Below are positions 21,857-33,231 of a stretch of DNA of 35,184 nt, piece by piece. The notes beneath the pieces are model-generated. The model saw nothing but the letters and a program-made list of their open reading frames with translations, was not told the DNA's origin and ran no database searches. A program made the translations under genes and the position numbers. Origin of the DNA: Thermomucor indicae-seudaticae (taxonomy: Eukaryota > Mucoromycota > Mucoromycetes > Mucorales > Lichtheimiaceae); the NCBI GenBank assembly GCA_000787465.1, contig JSYX01000289.1:1-35184 (forward strand), in the 5' to 3' direction. The stretch's first letter is position 1. Every line of letters begins with the position of its first letter.

Positions 21857-22767
21857 ATGGCTTACAGAACAGAGATAACCTTACCCTCTGCCTACGCTTC
21901 ACCGTCCCGCGTCTTTTTCTCGCCTATTCCGACGTATGGCTCCCGGCGCGCCATGGCGTCTTCTCCTCTGATGGTCTTGCACGACCGGAACAAGCTGACC
22001 GATTCTCCGACTCGCTGTTATTCTCCATTGTCTTCTGGTGACAACGAAGAAGACGATGATAATAGCACCGTCTTGTCGTCTTCGATGTTTTCCAATGGTG
22101 CCGCGCCATCCTCAATGACATCGTACACTCCTGACGAGGAAGAAGACGAGTGTCCCAGCATCAGTATCGCCGACATATCCGAGCCAATGCCATCTTCCAA
22201 GGGCAGGTTCCCGCGATGGTTAAGACAGATCAGTAGCATGCACGGTCCAAGCAAGTACAAGAAACGAGCCTACGACAGCATGGACGAGAACACAACCGCA
22301 CTCTACCATGGCTCCAACCAGGTGCGACAATACATGCGCGACGTTATGAAGCCGGATCAATTTGACCAAACCTTGCTACGGGGCTTTCCAGCCTATTATT
22401 GTCGACACGATGATGCCAGCCCGTGCCAGTGCCCTCGGACCATGACATTGCGTATCACCCTCACGCCAATCCACTGTCGCGCAGCCGAAAACGAAATTTA
22501 TAATCAAACGCCTCGACGCGTCGTCGATAGTCTACCACCGCCACCACCAGAACACAAGCTGAATCGAAACAAATCTTGGCCTCCGCAATCGCCTCCCTCT
22601 CTGTCCTTGCCGTCCCTGCTATCCTTACCTCCACTGCCTCGCCAGCAACAGCCCTTGTTCGTCATCATACCTTCCCAGCCTCATGTCCCACCAGCCATGC
22701 TCATGTCGCCCACCAGGCCTGTGCCACTCTTACGTCGCACTCGTCGATCTCACAAGCCAATGTCGCC

Positions 22768-22771
<4 letters not shown>
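21857..22771 (+). CDS. Intronless low-complexity protein of unknown function
   Basis: Unrecognised. A single exon encodes 304 aa. Regions in order: Ser/Pro-rich N-terminus; an acidic Ser-rich stretch (SSGDNEEDDDNSTVLSSSMF, then PDEEEDECPSISIADIS); a basic, more ordered centre (GRFPRWLRQISSMHGPSKYK, then YHGSNQVRQYMRDVMKPDQF and LLRGFPAYYCRHDDASPCQC); and a Pro/Leu-rich tail (LPPPPPEHK...LSLPSLLSLPPLP) ending in Arg/Ser/Pro. No signal peptide or membrane segment. Most other genes here have 3-13 exons, so lack of introns plus a TATA box suggests a regulated, fast-evolving gene. The stop codon is the first triplet of an (AAT)n microsatellite. It may be an intrinsically disordered regulator; function not inferable. 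Confidence 0.7.

Positions 22772-22800
<29 letters not shown>
22769..22800. repeat. (TAA)n microsatellite starting at the stop codon
   Basis: About ten tandem TAA/AAT units begin exactly at the TAA stop of the orphan gene and extend into its 3' UTR. Expansion or contraction would leave the protein end unchanged. Confidence 0.9.
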
Positions 22801-22803
<3 letters not shown>

Positions 22804-22980
22804 GTAAATGCCATTTTGTATATTCCACCCTCCCTCCCGCCTCATATACCCAAGTGGTATCTTGCTTTTTCTTGTTGTAGTAGCTGATTTTTTTCATTAT
22901 GGAATATATGTACAACCAAAGCTGTTTAACTGAATCATAAAAAGAAAAAGCTGTACCTAATGCTTTTCAGCACCAGCAGC

Positions 22981-23289
22981 CTATTCCTTCTTGGTGGTCT
23001 CTTCATCCTTTTTCACTTCTTCCTTCTTGCCATTTTCTTCCTCCTTCTTGCCTTCCTCCTTCTTGGCAGGCTCTTCGTTCTCTTTCTTCTCGGCATCATC
23101 AGCAGCAGGCTCCTCCTTCTCCTGCTTCACAGGACGTTCAGACAATGCAACCTTGAGGTAAATCGCACGACCTTCAAGTACAACGTCCTTGACATTCTCG
23201 AGCGCACGTTTCTGCTCTTCTTCCGACTCCATGTCCACAAAGCCATAGCCCTTGGATCGACCACTAGAAAGATTGCGTCATCCATACCT

Positions 23290-23329
<40 letters not shown>

Positions 23330-24408
23330 TGACCACACTTACTTTCTCATTCTGGCCACCAATGCAGACTTGACCTTGTAATCCTTAAACACTTCCGCGA
23401 GAGTTTCATCGGTTGTCGCATAAGGCAAATTGGCGACAAACAGCGTGGTCTTGGAAGGCTCTGCCGATCCGTCATCGATCCGAGCCGGTCTTCTTCTTCG
23501 GCGACGAGGGATACGTTTGCCCGGACGCTTGTTCTTCTTGCGACGAGGCTTGGACTTTTGCTGCTGCTTTGGTTGTTCTTTATCACTCGTCGTCTTCTTG
23601 GGCTCCTCAGCAGCAGTGGCGGCAGTAGTTTCAGTAGCAGTAGCAGGAGCAGAAGCCGCATCCGCTGGTTTCTCCTCCGCACTGGTTGTAGTACCATTGG
23701 TCTTTGCTGCGGCAGCAGCAGCGGCTGCTTTGGCCTTCTTCTTGTTACGACGAGGCTTCCGGAAAGATCGGCGACGCTACATAAAAGATTAATTTATTGC
23801 CATAGGAGCACAATCGAGACAACTTACCGGCTTGGGCTTCTGTTCCGCACCAATGGGCTTTTCATCCTTCTCAGCCGAGGCCTTGCGCTTCTCAGCCTTA
23901 GGCGTCTTGGGCTTGGCAACTTCAACATTGATCTCGCGACCCTCGAGCTCCTTTTTGTTCAGCTTGGTACGAGCTGCTTCCGCTTCCGCAGCTGTTTCAA
24001 ACGCAACAAAACCGTAGCCAAGGGAACGACGACCGTGCTTAATAATGGTGGCTTCCGTACTATCAGGGGCACATGAGCCGTTCCGCTTCTACAGCTTCCC
24101 TTTCTTCTTCTCAGTTAGTCCACTTACACTTTGCCGGCACTTTCAAAAAACTTGATGAGACTCTCTTGACTAATCTTGAAAGGCAAGTTTCCGACAAAGA
24201 CCTTCAAAGAAAGGTGAGATTCGCGGCCCCCATGCACGCAACGCGCGTTCATTCATACCTTGTTGTCTTCCACCGGACCAACGGCAGCAGTAGCTTCGGT
24301 AGCAGTGCCATTGGTAGTCGCAGTAGCAGCTGGCTCTTCTGCTGCTTTCGTGGTCGCAGCATTCTTCTCGACAGGCGGCTGCTGCTTTTGTTCGGTCGTT
24401 GCGGCCAT
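22981..24408 (-). CDS. RNA-binding protein with two RRM domains
   Basis: Five exons on the minus strand: 24408-24259, 24201-24128, 24059-23828, 23776-23343, 23263-22981, giving about 390 aa. An Ala/Thr/Glu-rich start is followed by RRM1 (RNP2 VFVGNL, RNP1 LGYGFVAF), a long basic linker with RKPRRNKKKAKAAAAAAAK and KRPGKRIPRRRRRPAR, RRM2 (RNP2 LFVANL, RNP1 KGYGFVDM), and a C-terminal tail of alternating Lys and Glu. Linker and charged tail recall nucleolar RNA chaperones such as nucleolin/Gar2 or Rnp24-like proteins, but RGG repeats are absent, so a precise ortholog cannot be named. Binding of RNA, probably pre-rRNA or mRNA, is inferred from the RRMs. Intron 4, which cuts RRM2 just before RNP1, contains an (AT)n microsatellite. 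Confidence 0.9.
23294..23326. repeat. (AT)n microsatellite in RRM-gene intron
   Basis: About 33 bp of pure TA/AT repeats inside the intron 23264-23342 of the two-RRM gene. Confidence 0.9.
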
Positions 24409-24969
24409 GACGAACAAAGTTCAATGACTCAATAAATTAACACAACAAAAAAGGTGGACTTGAGAGAGTGAGAGAGACAGGAAACTCTGGGTCGGTTGCT
24501 TAGGGTCAGCAAACTTCTCGCGATGTGATGAAACCAAAGAGCAAAAAAAAAAGAGCTTGGAAAAAAAAAGGACGCTCGGTTAAAAATTGTGTCTGAGAAA
24601 ACGGAGCTCGGGGCATCCGGTCCGTGATTGGTTGGACACCGACGGGACTCGGTTACGTGAAACATGCCCTCTCTTCCGAAGACTTCAGGGCGTCCGTAAC
24701 TCTATGTATGTTTCATTTTTTGCTGAATAACAGGGAAGAAGACCTGTTTCCAAGAGTTCAGGCAGTCTGTACTGTATGGCTTGCTTTTGTTTTTGCTCAA
24801 TAGCGGAAAAGAAGGGTTGCCTTACAGTGCATGCAAGTACAGTGAGCAAAGCGGGACCCTGTACCTTTATTTTTTTTTGGCCGAGACCTTTTGCTCCGTC
24901 AAATGATGCCATACCTTCTCTTTGCTACAAGCACCGTAAACAACGCAAAAGTCTAGGTTTTATTATTTA
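24409..24969. other. Intergenic: RRM-gene promoter and uL3m 3' flank
   Basis: No gene supported. Contains two A-runs at about 24542-24569, plausible promoter tracts for the minus-strand RRM gene. Frames on both strands are short with no domain. Confidence 0.5.
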
Positions 24970-26059
24970 TTACAGAGCAGTGGGGAATGGTGGTGGCAGT
25001 GCTTCCTTTGGATAGCGTTTCTCGGCACTCAGTTTCACAGCGTCCTTGATTTTGACAAACTGGTCATCAAAACCAGGCACAGAACCTTTCACAAAAACAA
25101 GGTTATGCGTAGGATCAACCTTGACAACCTAAAACACGCACAATTGCTTAGTTCCACGCACATGTTTCTCAACACGTCAAGCTAAACTTCATACCTTTAG
25201 ATTCTGCACCGTGACACTGTTGCCGCCCAATCGGCCTGCCATCTTTTTGCCTTTAAAGACTTTACTTGGCCACTGAACAGATATCCGTCAACATCGTTTT
25301 GTTCACGAGACGTCATGACCTACATCATACCTTTCGCTGACCCGTGGAACCAGCAGACCGATGTGTTAATGACACACCGTGTGATGCAGGCAAACCAGCA
25401 AAGTTCCAGCGCTTCATCACACCTGCAAACCCTTTTCCGATCCTACACCCATCTCTCTCAGTTTATCAATCTCTCCCCACTTTCTCAAACGAGAACGTAC
25501 GAAGGTGCTGTCACGTCAACATATTGACCCGTAACAAAATGAGTCGCCCTCAACTCGGTGCCGATCGGAAGCAGAGCATCTTTGGTCACTCGGAATTCTG
25601 AAAGCTTCTGTCGCAATCCCACTCCCAGCTTCTTGAAATGTTCTCGCAACGGCTTTGCCACATTCTTTTCTTTCTTTATCGTGCATCCGACCTGCAGTGC
25701 CGTGTACCCGTGTTTCTCCTCGGTGCGAACATCCGTCACAATCACATCTTCCAACTTTATAAACCCGCGCATCATCAACTCCATGGTCGCCTATCACGTT
25801 ATCTCTCTTTTCTTTTTACCTGAAGAACGGTGACAGGCATGCGGACGCCATTGTCATCCCACATGGCTGTCATGCCCTTTTTGCGTGCAATGACACCAGT
25901 ACGTATGGATTGCGGTGTCCATAACGGACTCGCTTCTGTCGTCGTAGGCGTAGCTTGGCATTTCGGTGCTGTCGTATGCAAACAAGAAGCAGCTGCTCTA
26001 TATCCTGAGGCTAATGCACGTCCAAATACGGACGTTCCTGCAAACAATTTCAAGGACAT
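24970..26059 (-). CDS. Mitochondrial large-subunit ribosomal protein uL3m (MRPL3-type)
   Basis: Structural protein of the mitochondrial large ribosomal subunit. Five exons on the minus strand: 26059-25820, 25754-25501, 25442-25331, 25272-25195, 25128-24970, giving 280 aa. The first 40 residues ([20 protein letters not shown], then [10 protein letters not shown]) are basic, Ser/Ala-rich and lack acids, a typical mitochondrial presequence. The mature part shows [33 protein letters not shown] and the uL3 signature [19 protein letters not shown] with [12 protein letters not shown], then [20 protein letters not shown] and [10 protein letters not shown]. The start at 26059 was chosen over an upstream in-frame ATG at 26092 because it gives the cleaner presequence. 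It is divergent from Mak11 across 362 bp. Confidence 0.95.
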
Positions 26060-26421
26060 GGTCGGCGCCTTCACACACACACTGCAGCACACCTAGGCCA
26101 CAAAAAGGCAATGACCCTCGTCCGTCCTTCCGACATTTCGTGACCGTCTTTCCTAATGATGCGGCTTTGTCTGCGCACACTATCCTCAGAGCAGCACCAC
26201 CATCTATAACCTGTATTTGGGACACAAGGACATTCACGTTTGCTACAAGTGTATACGTATTGCGCGGTATCAAGCTGCGACCAGACCATGCACTATGATG
26301 ATAGCTGGCTGACAAGCTTCTGCCGCTGCTCTATCCAGGCGTTTGTGAAACGCCGCCCCAAATTTAACTCTGTCCCGAAAATTTTTCCCTCCAATGCCGC
26401 TCTAACACAAAGTCCACTACA
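26060..26421. promoter_or_regulatory. Shared divergent promoter, uL3m / Mak11
   Basis: 362 bp separate the two start codons, so one region likely drives both a mitochondrial ribosomal protein and a 60S assembly factor. No TATA box in the expected position and no motif I can name. Confidence 0.45.
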
Positions 26422-27812
26422 ATGGCAGCAAACGAATCAAAAAAGCGGGCACGCCAGGATGAAGACGACGACAAGACGCCAACAAAGAAAAAAGTAATGT
26501 CTGGGGAATCTGTCCTGGACACCATCCTTCTTCCTGCCAAAGCACTGACCGGGGCCGCAGACAATGAGGATTTCCGCATAATTACCGGCACTTATGAGCG
26601 GATTCTCTACGGCATTAACGCGACCTGGCTCAAGAACGAGGAATCCAAGGTTAGATTGACACAGCCTCTCTCACTGACAGACGTGTCTTACAGTGATTTT
26701 TGTGGCAAACAGCCATCGCGCAAGCTTGTTCTTGAACCCGTCTTTATTGTTCCGGCACACACCGGTTGCATTCGCACAGTGGCTGTGGGCGGCCACTTTT
26801 TGGCATCCGGCAGCACAGACGAAATTATTCGACTTTACGACGTCAAGAAACGAAAAGAATATGGTTCACTGGGCGGACACCACGCAGGTGACATTACCGA
26901 TATCCAGTTTTACGGCAAATACATGTTGTCGGCCAGCGCAGACAAGACCATTTGTCTATGGCGCACAAAGGATTGGGAACATTTAAAGACACTCAAGGGA
27001 CACAAGTAGGTTAGAATAGTAATAATGAAAACGGCCAACGAGGGCAATCCTGGACCAACCTATGTATATATTCCAGGGGTCGCGTGAACTCGGTCGCCAT
27101 TCATCCGTCAGGCAAAATTGCATTATCTGTTTCTGCGGACAAGACCGTCATCGTATGGAATCTGATGACAGCAAGAAAAGCGAGTGCAAACAAACTCCAG
27201 CAGGGTTGGTTATAGTAAAAGCCAAGGAGGAGGAGAAACTAACTAGGATGATTAGAGGGATTGTGCGTATTGTGGAACAACACAGGTGATCGGTACGCCA
27301 TCTTGTATGATCGACAAATCAACGTTCATAACGTCGCTGTAAGTTTGTTTGATTCGGAAGGGGAACGAATAGAGGCCAATAATAACCGCGTCTTGTCACA
27401 GGATGCGCAAGTGACGGCAACCATATCTCATCGGTCAAGATTCCTGAGTATGCGGTACTACCGGTCCTCAAAGACAGACAAAGAATACATCATTAGCGGA
27501 CACGAAGATAAAACAGCACGTATATGGGATGCATCCACAGGCGATTGCGTTGTAGAGTTGACGGGCCACAATCTACGCGTAAAGGCTATGGAGCTGGTCG
27601 CGTCAAAACCAGACTTTGAAGAACAGGCGGTGGCGGTCCTTGTCACGGTGTCATCGGACGGTGTTATCAAGTGCTGGGATGTCGAGGATGCGCTTGAAAA
27701 GAAGCCTACATTATTAGGGGAATATAATACCAAGAGTCGAGCTACATGTTGCACTGTACACCTCGGTTTCTCAAAGTTATCATCATCCACTACTGCGGCC
27801 GACAAAGAATAA
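26422..27812 (+). CDS. MAK11: Mak11/PAK1IP1-like WD40 60S assembly factor
   Basis: Nucleolar WD-repeat protein needed for early 60S subunit maturation; the animal relative PAK1IP1 also binds p21-activated kinase (family knowledge). Exons: 26422-27005, 27077-27204, 27256-27338, 27402-27812; 401 aa. A basic N-terminal nuclear signal (SKKRARQDEDDDKTPTKKK) precedes the propeller: ITGTYERILYGINATW, HTGCIRTVAVGGHFLASGST with DEIIRLYDVKKRKE, HAGDITDIQFYGKYMLSASA, GRVNSVAIHPSGKIALSVSA with DKTVIVWNL, YIISGHEDKTARIWDAS, and HNLRVKAMEL with SSDGVIKCWDV. The order DEIIRLYD / KTICLW / KTVIVWNLMTARK is characteristic of Mak11 rather than generic WD40 proteins. Confidence 0.93.
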
Positions 27813-27978
27813 AAAGATTTTTTGTATGTCCATTCGTGCATCTCCTTGCTATGTGATCGCTTGCAAACAAAAAGCACATTACTATTGTCTCAAACCCTTT
27901 TTTCCCCGAAGTGGTGAGACGTTGTCAGTTTCACTCTTACCTTTTTTCCCCCCTTCTCCTCACATAAGAGTCGCAATT

Positions 27979-30566
27979 ATGGACGGTGATCCTGACCCCA
28001 GTGATGTCGTGGCTGGAAATGGCAAGGCCAGATCAGCTCGCCAGCCAGGGAGACGTTCAACCACAGGAGAGAATCGCAAACGGGCAAAGACAAGCACAGC
28101 GTGCTTACCATGCCGGAGGAAGAAGGTGATATATCTATATGGCTCGCTGTTATCCAAAGCGTCGAGGCCCCTATTGATCCACTACAATAGATGAAATGCG
28201 AGGGAAAAAGCCCATGTGATCGATGCCTAAAGACAGACACCGAATGTATTATGGAACCAGCTTATGCTAAAAAGGGTCAGTCCAGGTAGGATGGTGCGCT
28301 AAACAACAACAATAGTCATATCACGCATTGAATTATGGACATTTTTAGCGCTACCAAGAATGAAAATCACTTGGGTCAAGAACAGGGTACTGTATACAAC
28401 TCTTTATCTAAGCCAGTCTTTCTTATCTATTCCAGCTGCAGCAGACAATAGCAGTAGCACTACAATCGCGGCAAATGTCCCCGGTAGTTCTTTGCCAGTG
28501 CACGGTCAAGACGGTATTTCCGTCAGCATGACGGGCCGCGGACTGTACGTGCCCAGTTGGTCGGCCACAGACCATCTAAGACGTGCAAGCGCTGAGGCTA
28601 CTAGAACGGACGGAGCAGCCCTAGAGCATCGTTATGATCTTATCGAAGTGTACTTTAAACACGTACACCCATATCTGCCGATCTTGGATCGATCGCTATT
28701 CCAAGAACAGCTGCGACAACAAGCTGTCTGTCCATTGTTGCTCAACGCCATGTATTCCGTCGCCTGTCGATGGCAGCAGCAACCTCCTTCGGATGAGAAA
28801 CTGCCAGGCTGGAAATACTACAGCGCGGCCTTCCAGATGCTGGATCAAAACGTCGACATCCCGCGATTATCCACAGTCCAGAGCCTCATCCTGATGATCA
28901 AATATCACGAATCCATCCGCAGACTCGGTTACTTTTCACGCACTCGGCTTTACCTGCAACTCGCTTTCCGGATTTGCCAGGACCTTGGCTTGATTCACGT
29001 CTCGCGTCAGAACATGAGTGCTGAGCATCAGGCGGTCTTTTGGGCCGTCTACGGCTACGACGTCCTCGCAAGGTGAGCGCTCCGTTACATTCGGCTCCAT
29101 GATATCATCATTAAATACGCGTTGCTGCTCATAGTACAGAACAGGGGACATTGCCAAACTTCAACGACTGCATGGTCGACTATCCCGCTATGCTAGAACG
29201 CATAGGGCAAGACGAGGGTGATGCGAACAAGGAGCCTGGGCATTATTATTTCCATTGGATAGCAAAAATACTGCATGCACATGGAACCATCCTTGATTTC
29301 GTTTGTACAAGGTACGTGCCTCACAATAACACGCACGCGCCTGGTGACAGTCCGTTTGATACACACCCATCTATTAGCGTCCCAGAAACGAAACAACGTG
29401 ATGTCCTCTCGAAAAGGCTTGAAGAGCTAGAAGCCAACCTGTACAAGGCCGCAGGCAACGAGCTCAACTTTCGAACATTCCGATTCCTACGCTTGGCTTT
29501 ACATTTTGCGACCATCCTCCTGCACAGATCCTTCGGGTTCAACAACAGGAGTGACAGTGTACCTCACACAGACCGATGCAAGTTTGCTGCGCTCGGTATC
29601 ACGCACACGGTCGGCGAACTGTTGCAGGAAGGTGGTGTGAACAGCTTGTACTATTGCATGCGAGGCATCCAGCAGATAATCCATTACCTGGCTTCAGCAA
29701 TCACCATCTTCAGACTGATCCTGCAGTTCAGTCCACAGACCGACAGCGCCATAGAGGAAGCGCTCGTGAGAGCACTCGATATGATCCATTTTCTAATCAA
29801 ATTGACGCCAGCCTTGGAGTTGGATCCGAATACCAGCGAAGACGACGCGGGTGCCTCAGATGATGCCACCGTTTCACCACAGCTATATACTGTCAGTGAG
29901 CCTACGCCTTCTCCACCACCATCCAAAGATCGTCAAGTAACCAGGGATCCAACTGAAAATGCATCCAATCCCACAAGTAGTGTGCCTTTCGACACCAATG
30001 CCCTCACACAGAGACAACCATGGCCTCCGCCACAACAACAACAGCAGCTGCAGCAACCACCCAATGTACCTGCAGCCATCTCCAACCAACAGCAGCGATA
30101 TCTCACCTATTATCAGCAAACCCGACTTCCTGCTGCGCCCGTCATGATGGACTACACTATGGTACCATCCAATTCGCTACCCTATTACCACCCACAACCG
30201 CAACAAAATCCATATTATAATATGCCAATCTACCCACTGTCTGGCGGCGCACCTATCCAATATTGCAGCTTTCAGCCTATGCACTTGATCGTACCGCAGC
30301 AGCAGCAACAACAGTACGAGCAGTATGCATTCCCCCCACCTCATCAGCAACGCCGTCGTACTACGACAGGATTGATTCCCGTCGCTGCTAGTAATCCGCC
30401 GCCAGCATGGCCCTGTCGTCCTCCTCCTCCTGCCATGAACAATGGCGATATCCCACAGCAACAGCAACAGCAAGCTCCTCTTTGTCTTGCGCAAGAATCC
30501 ATGATGGGTCTCTTATTGGATCAAAGCGACGAGTCTCTTTACCCTACTACTAACCAGCCACCCTGA
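27979..30566 (+). CDS. Zn(II)2Cys6 transcription factor with fungal-specific TF domain
   Basis: Predicted nuclear DNA-binding regulator of 782 aa. Exons: 27979-28125, 28191-28285, 28349-28386, 28436-29072, 29135-30566. The binuclear zinc cluster is ACLPCRRKK / MKCEGKSPCDRCLKTDTEC, with spacing C-x2-C-x6-C-x5-C-x2-C-x6-C, all six Cys present and split by intron 1. A basic stretch precedes it. The middle is a fungal_trans (PF04082-type) domain: YFKHVHPYLPILDRSLFQEQ, then GYFSRTRLYLQLAFRICQDL, then DYPAMLERIG. The last 220 aa are Pro/Gln-rich with several poly-Gln runs of five to six residues, consistent with an activation domain. The acceptor at 29134 was chosen because it alone keeps frame. 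It resembles the Xlr1/Cat8-like class generally; target genes cannot be told. Confidence 0.92.
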
Positions 30567-30629
30567 TCCCCTCCTCCCCACGTATATGCTTCAATTGTAC
30601 CATGTTCGCATCCATAGACCCCCCACTAC

Positions 30630-31545
30630 TTATTTACGAGGAACATTGTATTCTTGCATATAAGCTTGTACAAGTTGTCGTTGGACCTATTTGTTGCGTT
30701 GGTCAATCTTGTCTCTTTCCATGCTGTCATGTATGCCAGATGACATACCTCAATGGGTGTTCGCTGGGACACCTTGACTCTGTATGATCTTCGCCGTCGT
30801 TTATAATCGCGTTGATCAGTAGATGGAGAACTCGTCTTGACTTGGACTACAGTATCCTTCAATGAGTCTTTTTTTTCCATCTTGCTGTCACAACATGTAT
30901 GCCAAACCTTCTCTTTCCTCTTCTTCAAGCTCCTGCCAATGCAAAGATGGTAAACGCCCATGTTGTATCAAGAGCTGCCTCCCAAGTTCTCCGTATTCGG
31001 CATCCGGAACCATAGGATGGACTAATGCTTCTCCATAGTCCGCTCCTTCTTTTGCGATTTCTAAACAAACACACCAATATAAAAACTCTGAAAGCAACTG
31101 CTGAGAATGTACAGGGCAGAACTTACTGGATGGATCCAGGAAGCAAACCACAGCTGGAGCTTTGGTATAAAAGTATCGAGCACTGCTAGGTAATAATTGC
31201 TGGTGGCGCATGAGCATTACATATGAATAGGCCATCCACCAGCGTTAGTACCTTTCTTCTCTCAGGTCGGTCCTTGTTTGAACGGCACCGGGCTTCATGC
31301 TGTGCTTGTCGATCTCTAGGAATTACGTGGCGCGCATTGTGACGACAATGGCATAACCCTGCTTGACTCTATTCTTTGATCGTTTGAACAACGACCCCTT
31401 TCCCTTGTGTAAAAGAGAACCTGACCTCATGCCAGCGCTTCAAATCGTCTCGAGTCCATTTCAATGACGCAAGTATCGAATCGATTCGCTTATTAACATG
31501 TGCGATCCGCTCTCGTGTCTGCTGCGTCCAAGCGTCGTCGGACAT
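30630..31545 (-). CDS. SNRNP48: U11-48K (SNRNP48)-like minor spliceosome protein
   Basis: Component of the U11/U12 di-snRNP; in animals and plants its CHHC finger contacts the 5' splice site of U12-type introns (family knowledge). Six exons on the minus strand: 31545-31426, 31368-31252, 31199-31127, 31060-30908, 30867-30749, 30686-30630; about 212 aa. Evidence: an N-terminal helix (RERIAHVNKRIDSILASLKW); a perfect CHHC finger CRHNARHVIPRDRQAQHEAR-C with C-x5-H-x9-H-x3-C spacing; RYFYTKAP; and a C-terminal RDYKRRRRSYRVK...TPIEVQRQLVQAYMQEY, matching RDYKRRRQSYR...TEVIRDVINVHMEEL of the human protein. The human protein is longer and ends in an Arg/Ser tail, absent here. Joins at 30868-30907 (40 nt, weak GTTTGG donor) and the start codon are least certain; the frame is also open upstream to 31626. 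Confidence 0.82.
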
Positions 31546-32249
31546 GTGATAACAAACAAATTGCAGACCCTGATATCGTGAAATACCCTCCCCTCCCCTC
31601 TTGGTTAACCAAAACAAGCGATTCATTCAACGCTTTATGCACGGGTTCGCGACTATTTCTTTAATATCCTTCAGTTCTTCATATGGATTCATGTATCTAG
31701 TGATATCGATATGCTGATCCTCTCAATGCGAAATCAACATTTTCATCATCGAGAGCATAATTGGGAGCAAGAATACCTTTATGATCTTTTATGATATACA
31801 AGGATTTATTGCCACCGAAAGAGAGGGAAAAGAAAATGAAGACGGTAGGATTAGCGACAAGTCGTAAGAAAAGAATGACGCTCCTGTGTACATGGAAAGA
31901 ACAGCGCTTACGAATCCCAGTATACGGTAATTCGTCAGGCCGGGTTCTCGGATAGCGAAGTTGCATACCGCTGAAAATAAAGGTGTGAGGTTCCGTGATG
32001 AAGAAAGGGGAGAAATTCGACTTGTTGCAGACTTTCCACCGAACCAACAGTAAGGATAATAACGCGAGTCGATGCAAGCGAGGGTCGCCACTGCCGTTAT
32101 AGACAGCAAACACTGTCAAATTGGGGTGGCATGAGTCAGAAGTGAAGATAGCTGCATAGAAGTATTACGCTGCCATGATTAGACCGTATGAAACGGACTT
32201 CTTTCTGTTAATCTCGGTCATGAATTTTTACTGGTGGACTTGGGATAAA
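31546..32249. other. Gene-free stretch with an unassigned membrane-like frame
   Basis: Two overlapping minus-strand frames (32119-31697 and 32109-31789) have hydrophobic segments such as HRLALLSLLLVRWKV and VILFLRLVANPTVFIFFSLS, and GT...AG signals exist between them (for example an acceptor ending TTTATTTTCAG). No join gave a recognisable protein, so I do not call a gene. A decayed membrane-protein gene is possible. Confidence 0.25.
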
Positions 32250-33231
32250 GCACCTACAAAGAGTCTCTTCATATCGAACAGCCTCAGCAACATCACATCA
32301 GATGACCGGTGGCGAAACTTTCCTTGAACTTGTCGCGTTCGACCACGCCAAAGACCGCCCGGTAGAAATTCTACATACCATGATGCTCGGTGTACCTGGT
32401 ATCTGGTTTGTGGGAATACCTGAACAGCGGCAATTAAAAGTGCACTTGCGCAGCTACAAATCCAAGACCTTTGCGAGAACGATGAACAGCAGCCTGAGCC
32501 TGCATAAATCATTCGTCACAATGTTGGCACGATAATTGATTCTCGTAATGAACGACCTCTTCTGCCGGGAATGGTCAGACATTGGACCAGAAAGAAAATG
32601 TGTATTCACAACGCTCTTCGGGTGCTTTGTCGTGCATCGCGACCTGGTCTCGCTTATCTTTATGGGACAAATCACGACAGCATTCGTTCAGTACACAGGG
32701 TTGCTAAAAGCCAAGGTGAATGAGCTAGTGGACGCATTGAACATGGTGGACGATGTTTTGCTGGAAAAAAAGAAGGGTAAAGGCCGGATCAGCAGTCGCC
32801 CGAAAGTGCATATGCTGTATTATTTGATGGAAGATGTTGAACGCTTCGCAACAGCATTGCATTACGCGTCCGAAAAAGGAGAGCAATTCAATAAGTTTAC
32901 ACGGGAGCACATCTTCCATACAAATCGGCAAAACCCGTCGTGAGACATGCTGCTTCCGTTTGGACAGCAGTTGATGTTTCGCCATATCATTGACGATGGA
33001 AGTTGGCTGACGAGCAAAGGAGAACGAGTCGAAGCTGGCGAGGGCATCAAACGATACACAGATGACCCAACATTTCAAAAGTTTTATCTGGGAACTGACC
33101 GCGAGTATGCCAACAACAACGAGTCGCGTAAAGTTCTCGTAAATGAATTGGCCGGTTTCTTCGTCGATAGGCGCTCAAACACACTTTTCTTGGGCCAGAT
33201 AGACCGAATTCAAAACGAAAGGTTCACTTAA
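32250..33231 (+). pseudogene. Broken Tnp2/KDZ-like DNA transposase
   Basis: A single reading frame runs from about 32250 to 33231, interrupted only by TAA at 32533-32535 and TGA at 32941-32943. It shows features I associate with large fungal Tnp2/Kyakuja-Dileera-Zisupton-like transposase proteins: FDHAKDRPVEILHTMMLGVP (the D-x-PVEILHT-LLG block), LHKSFV, RPKVHMLYYLMEDVERFA and GEQFNKFTREHIFHTNRQNP followed by DMLLPFGQQLMF. Both stops are a single C-to-T change from a sense codon (CAA or CGA). Weak coding traces continue to about 33790 in shifted frames. No terminal repeats were found. The family name is from motif memory. Confidence 0.6.

Noticed and set aside
22731..22915. Minus-strand poly-Leu open frame
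   Set aside because: It is only the translation of the (AAT)n microsatellite.
26650..26696. Possible intron GTTAGA...TTACAG in Mak11 exon 1
   Set aside because: Splicing it creates an immediate TGA, whereas reading through stays open and continues into the WD40 propeller.
30840..30870. GTATCCTT, a U12-type 5' splice-site string, near the SNRNP48 gene
   Set aside because: It lies on the plus strand, opposite the coding strand of a conserved exon. I found no convincing U12-type intron in any gene of the window.
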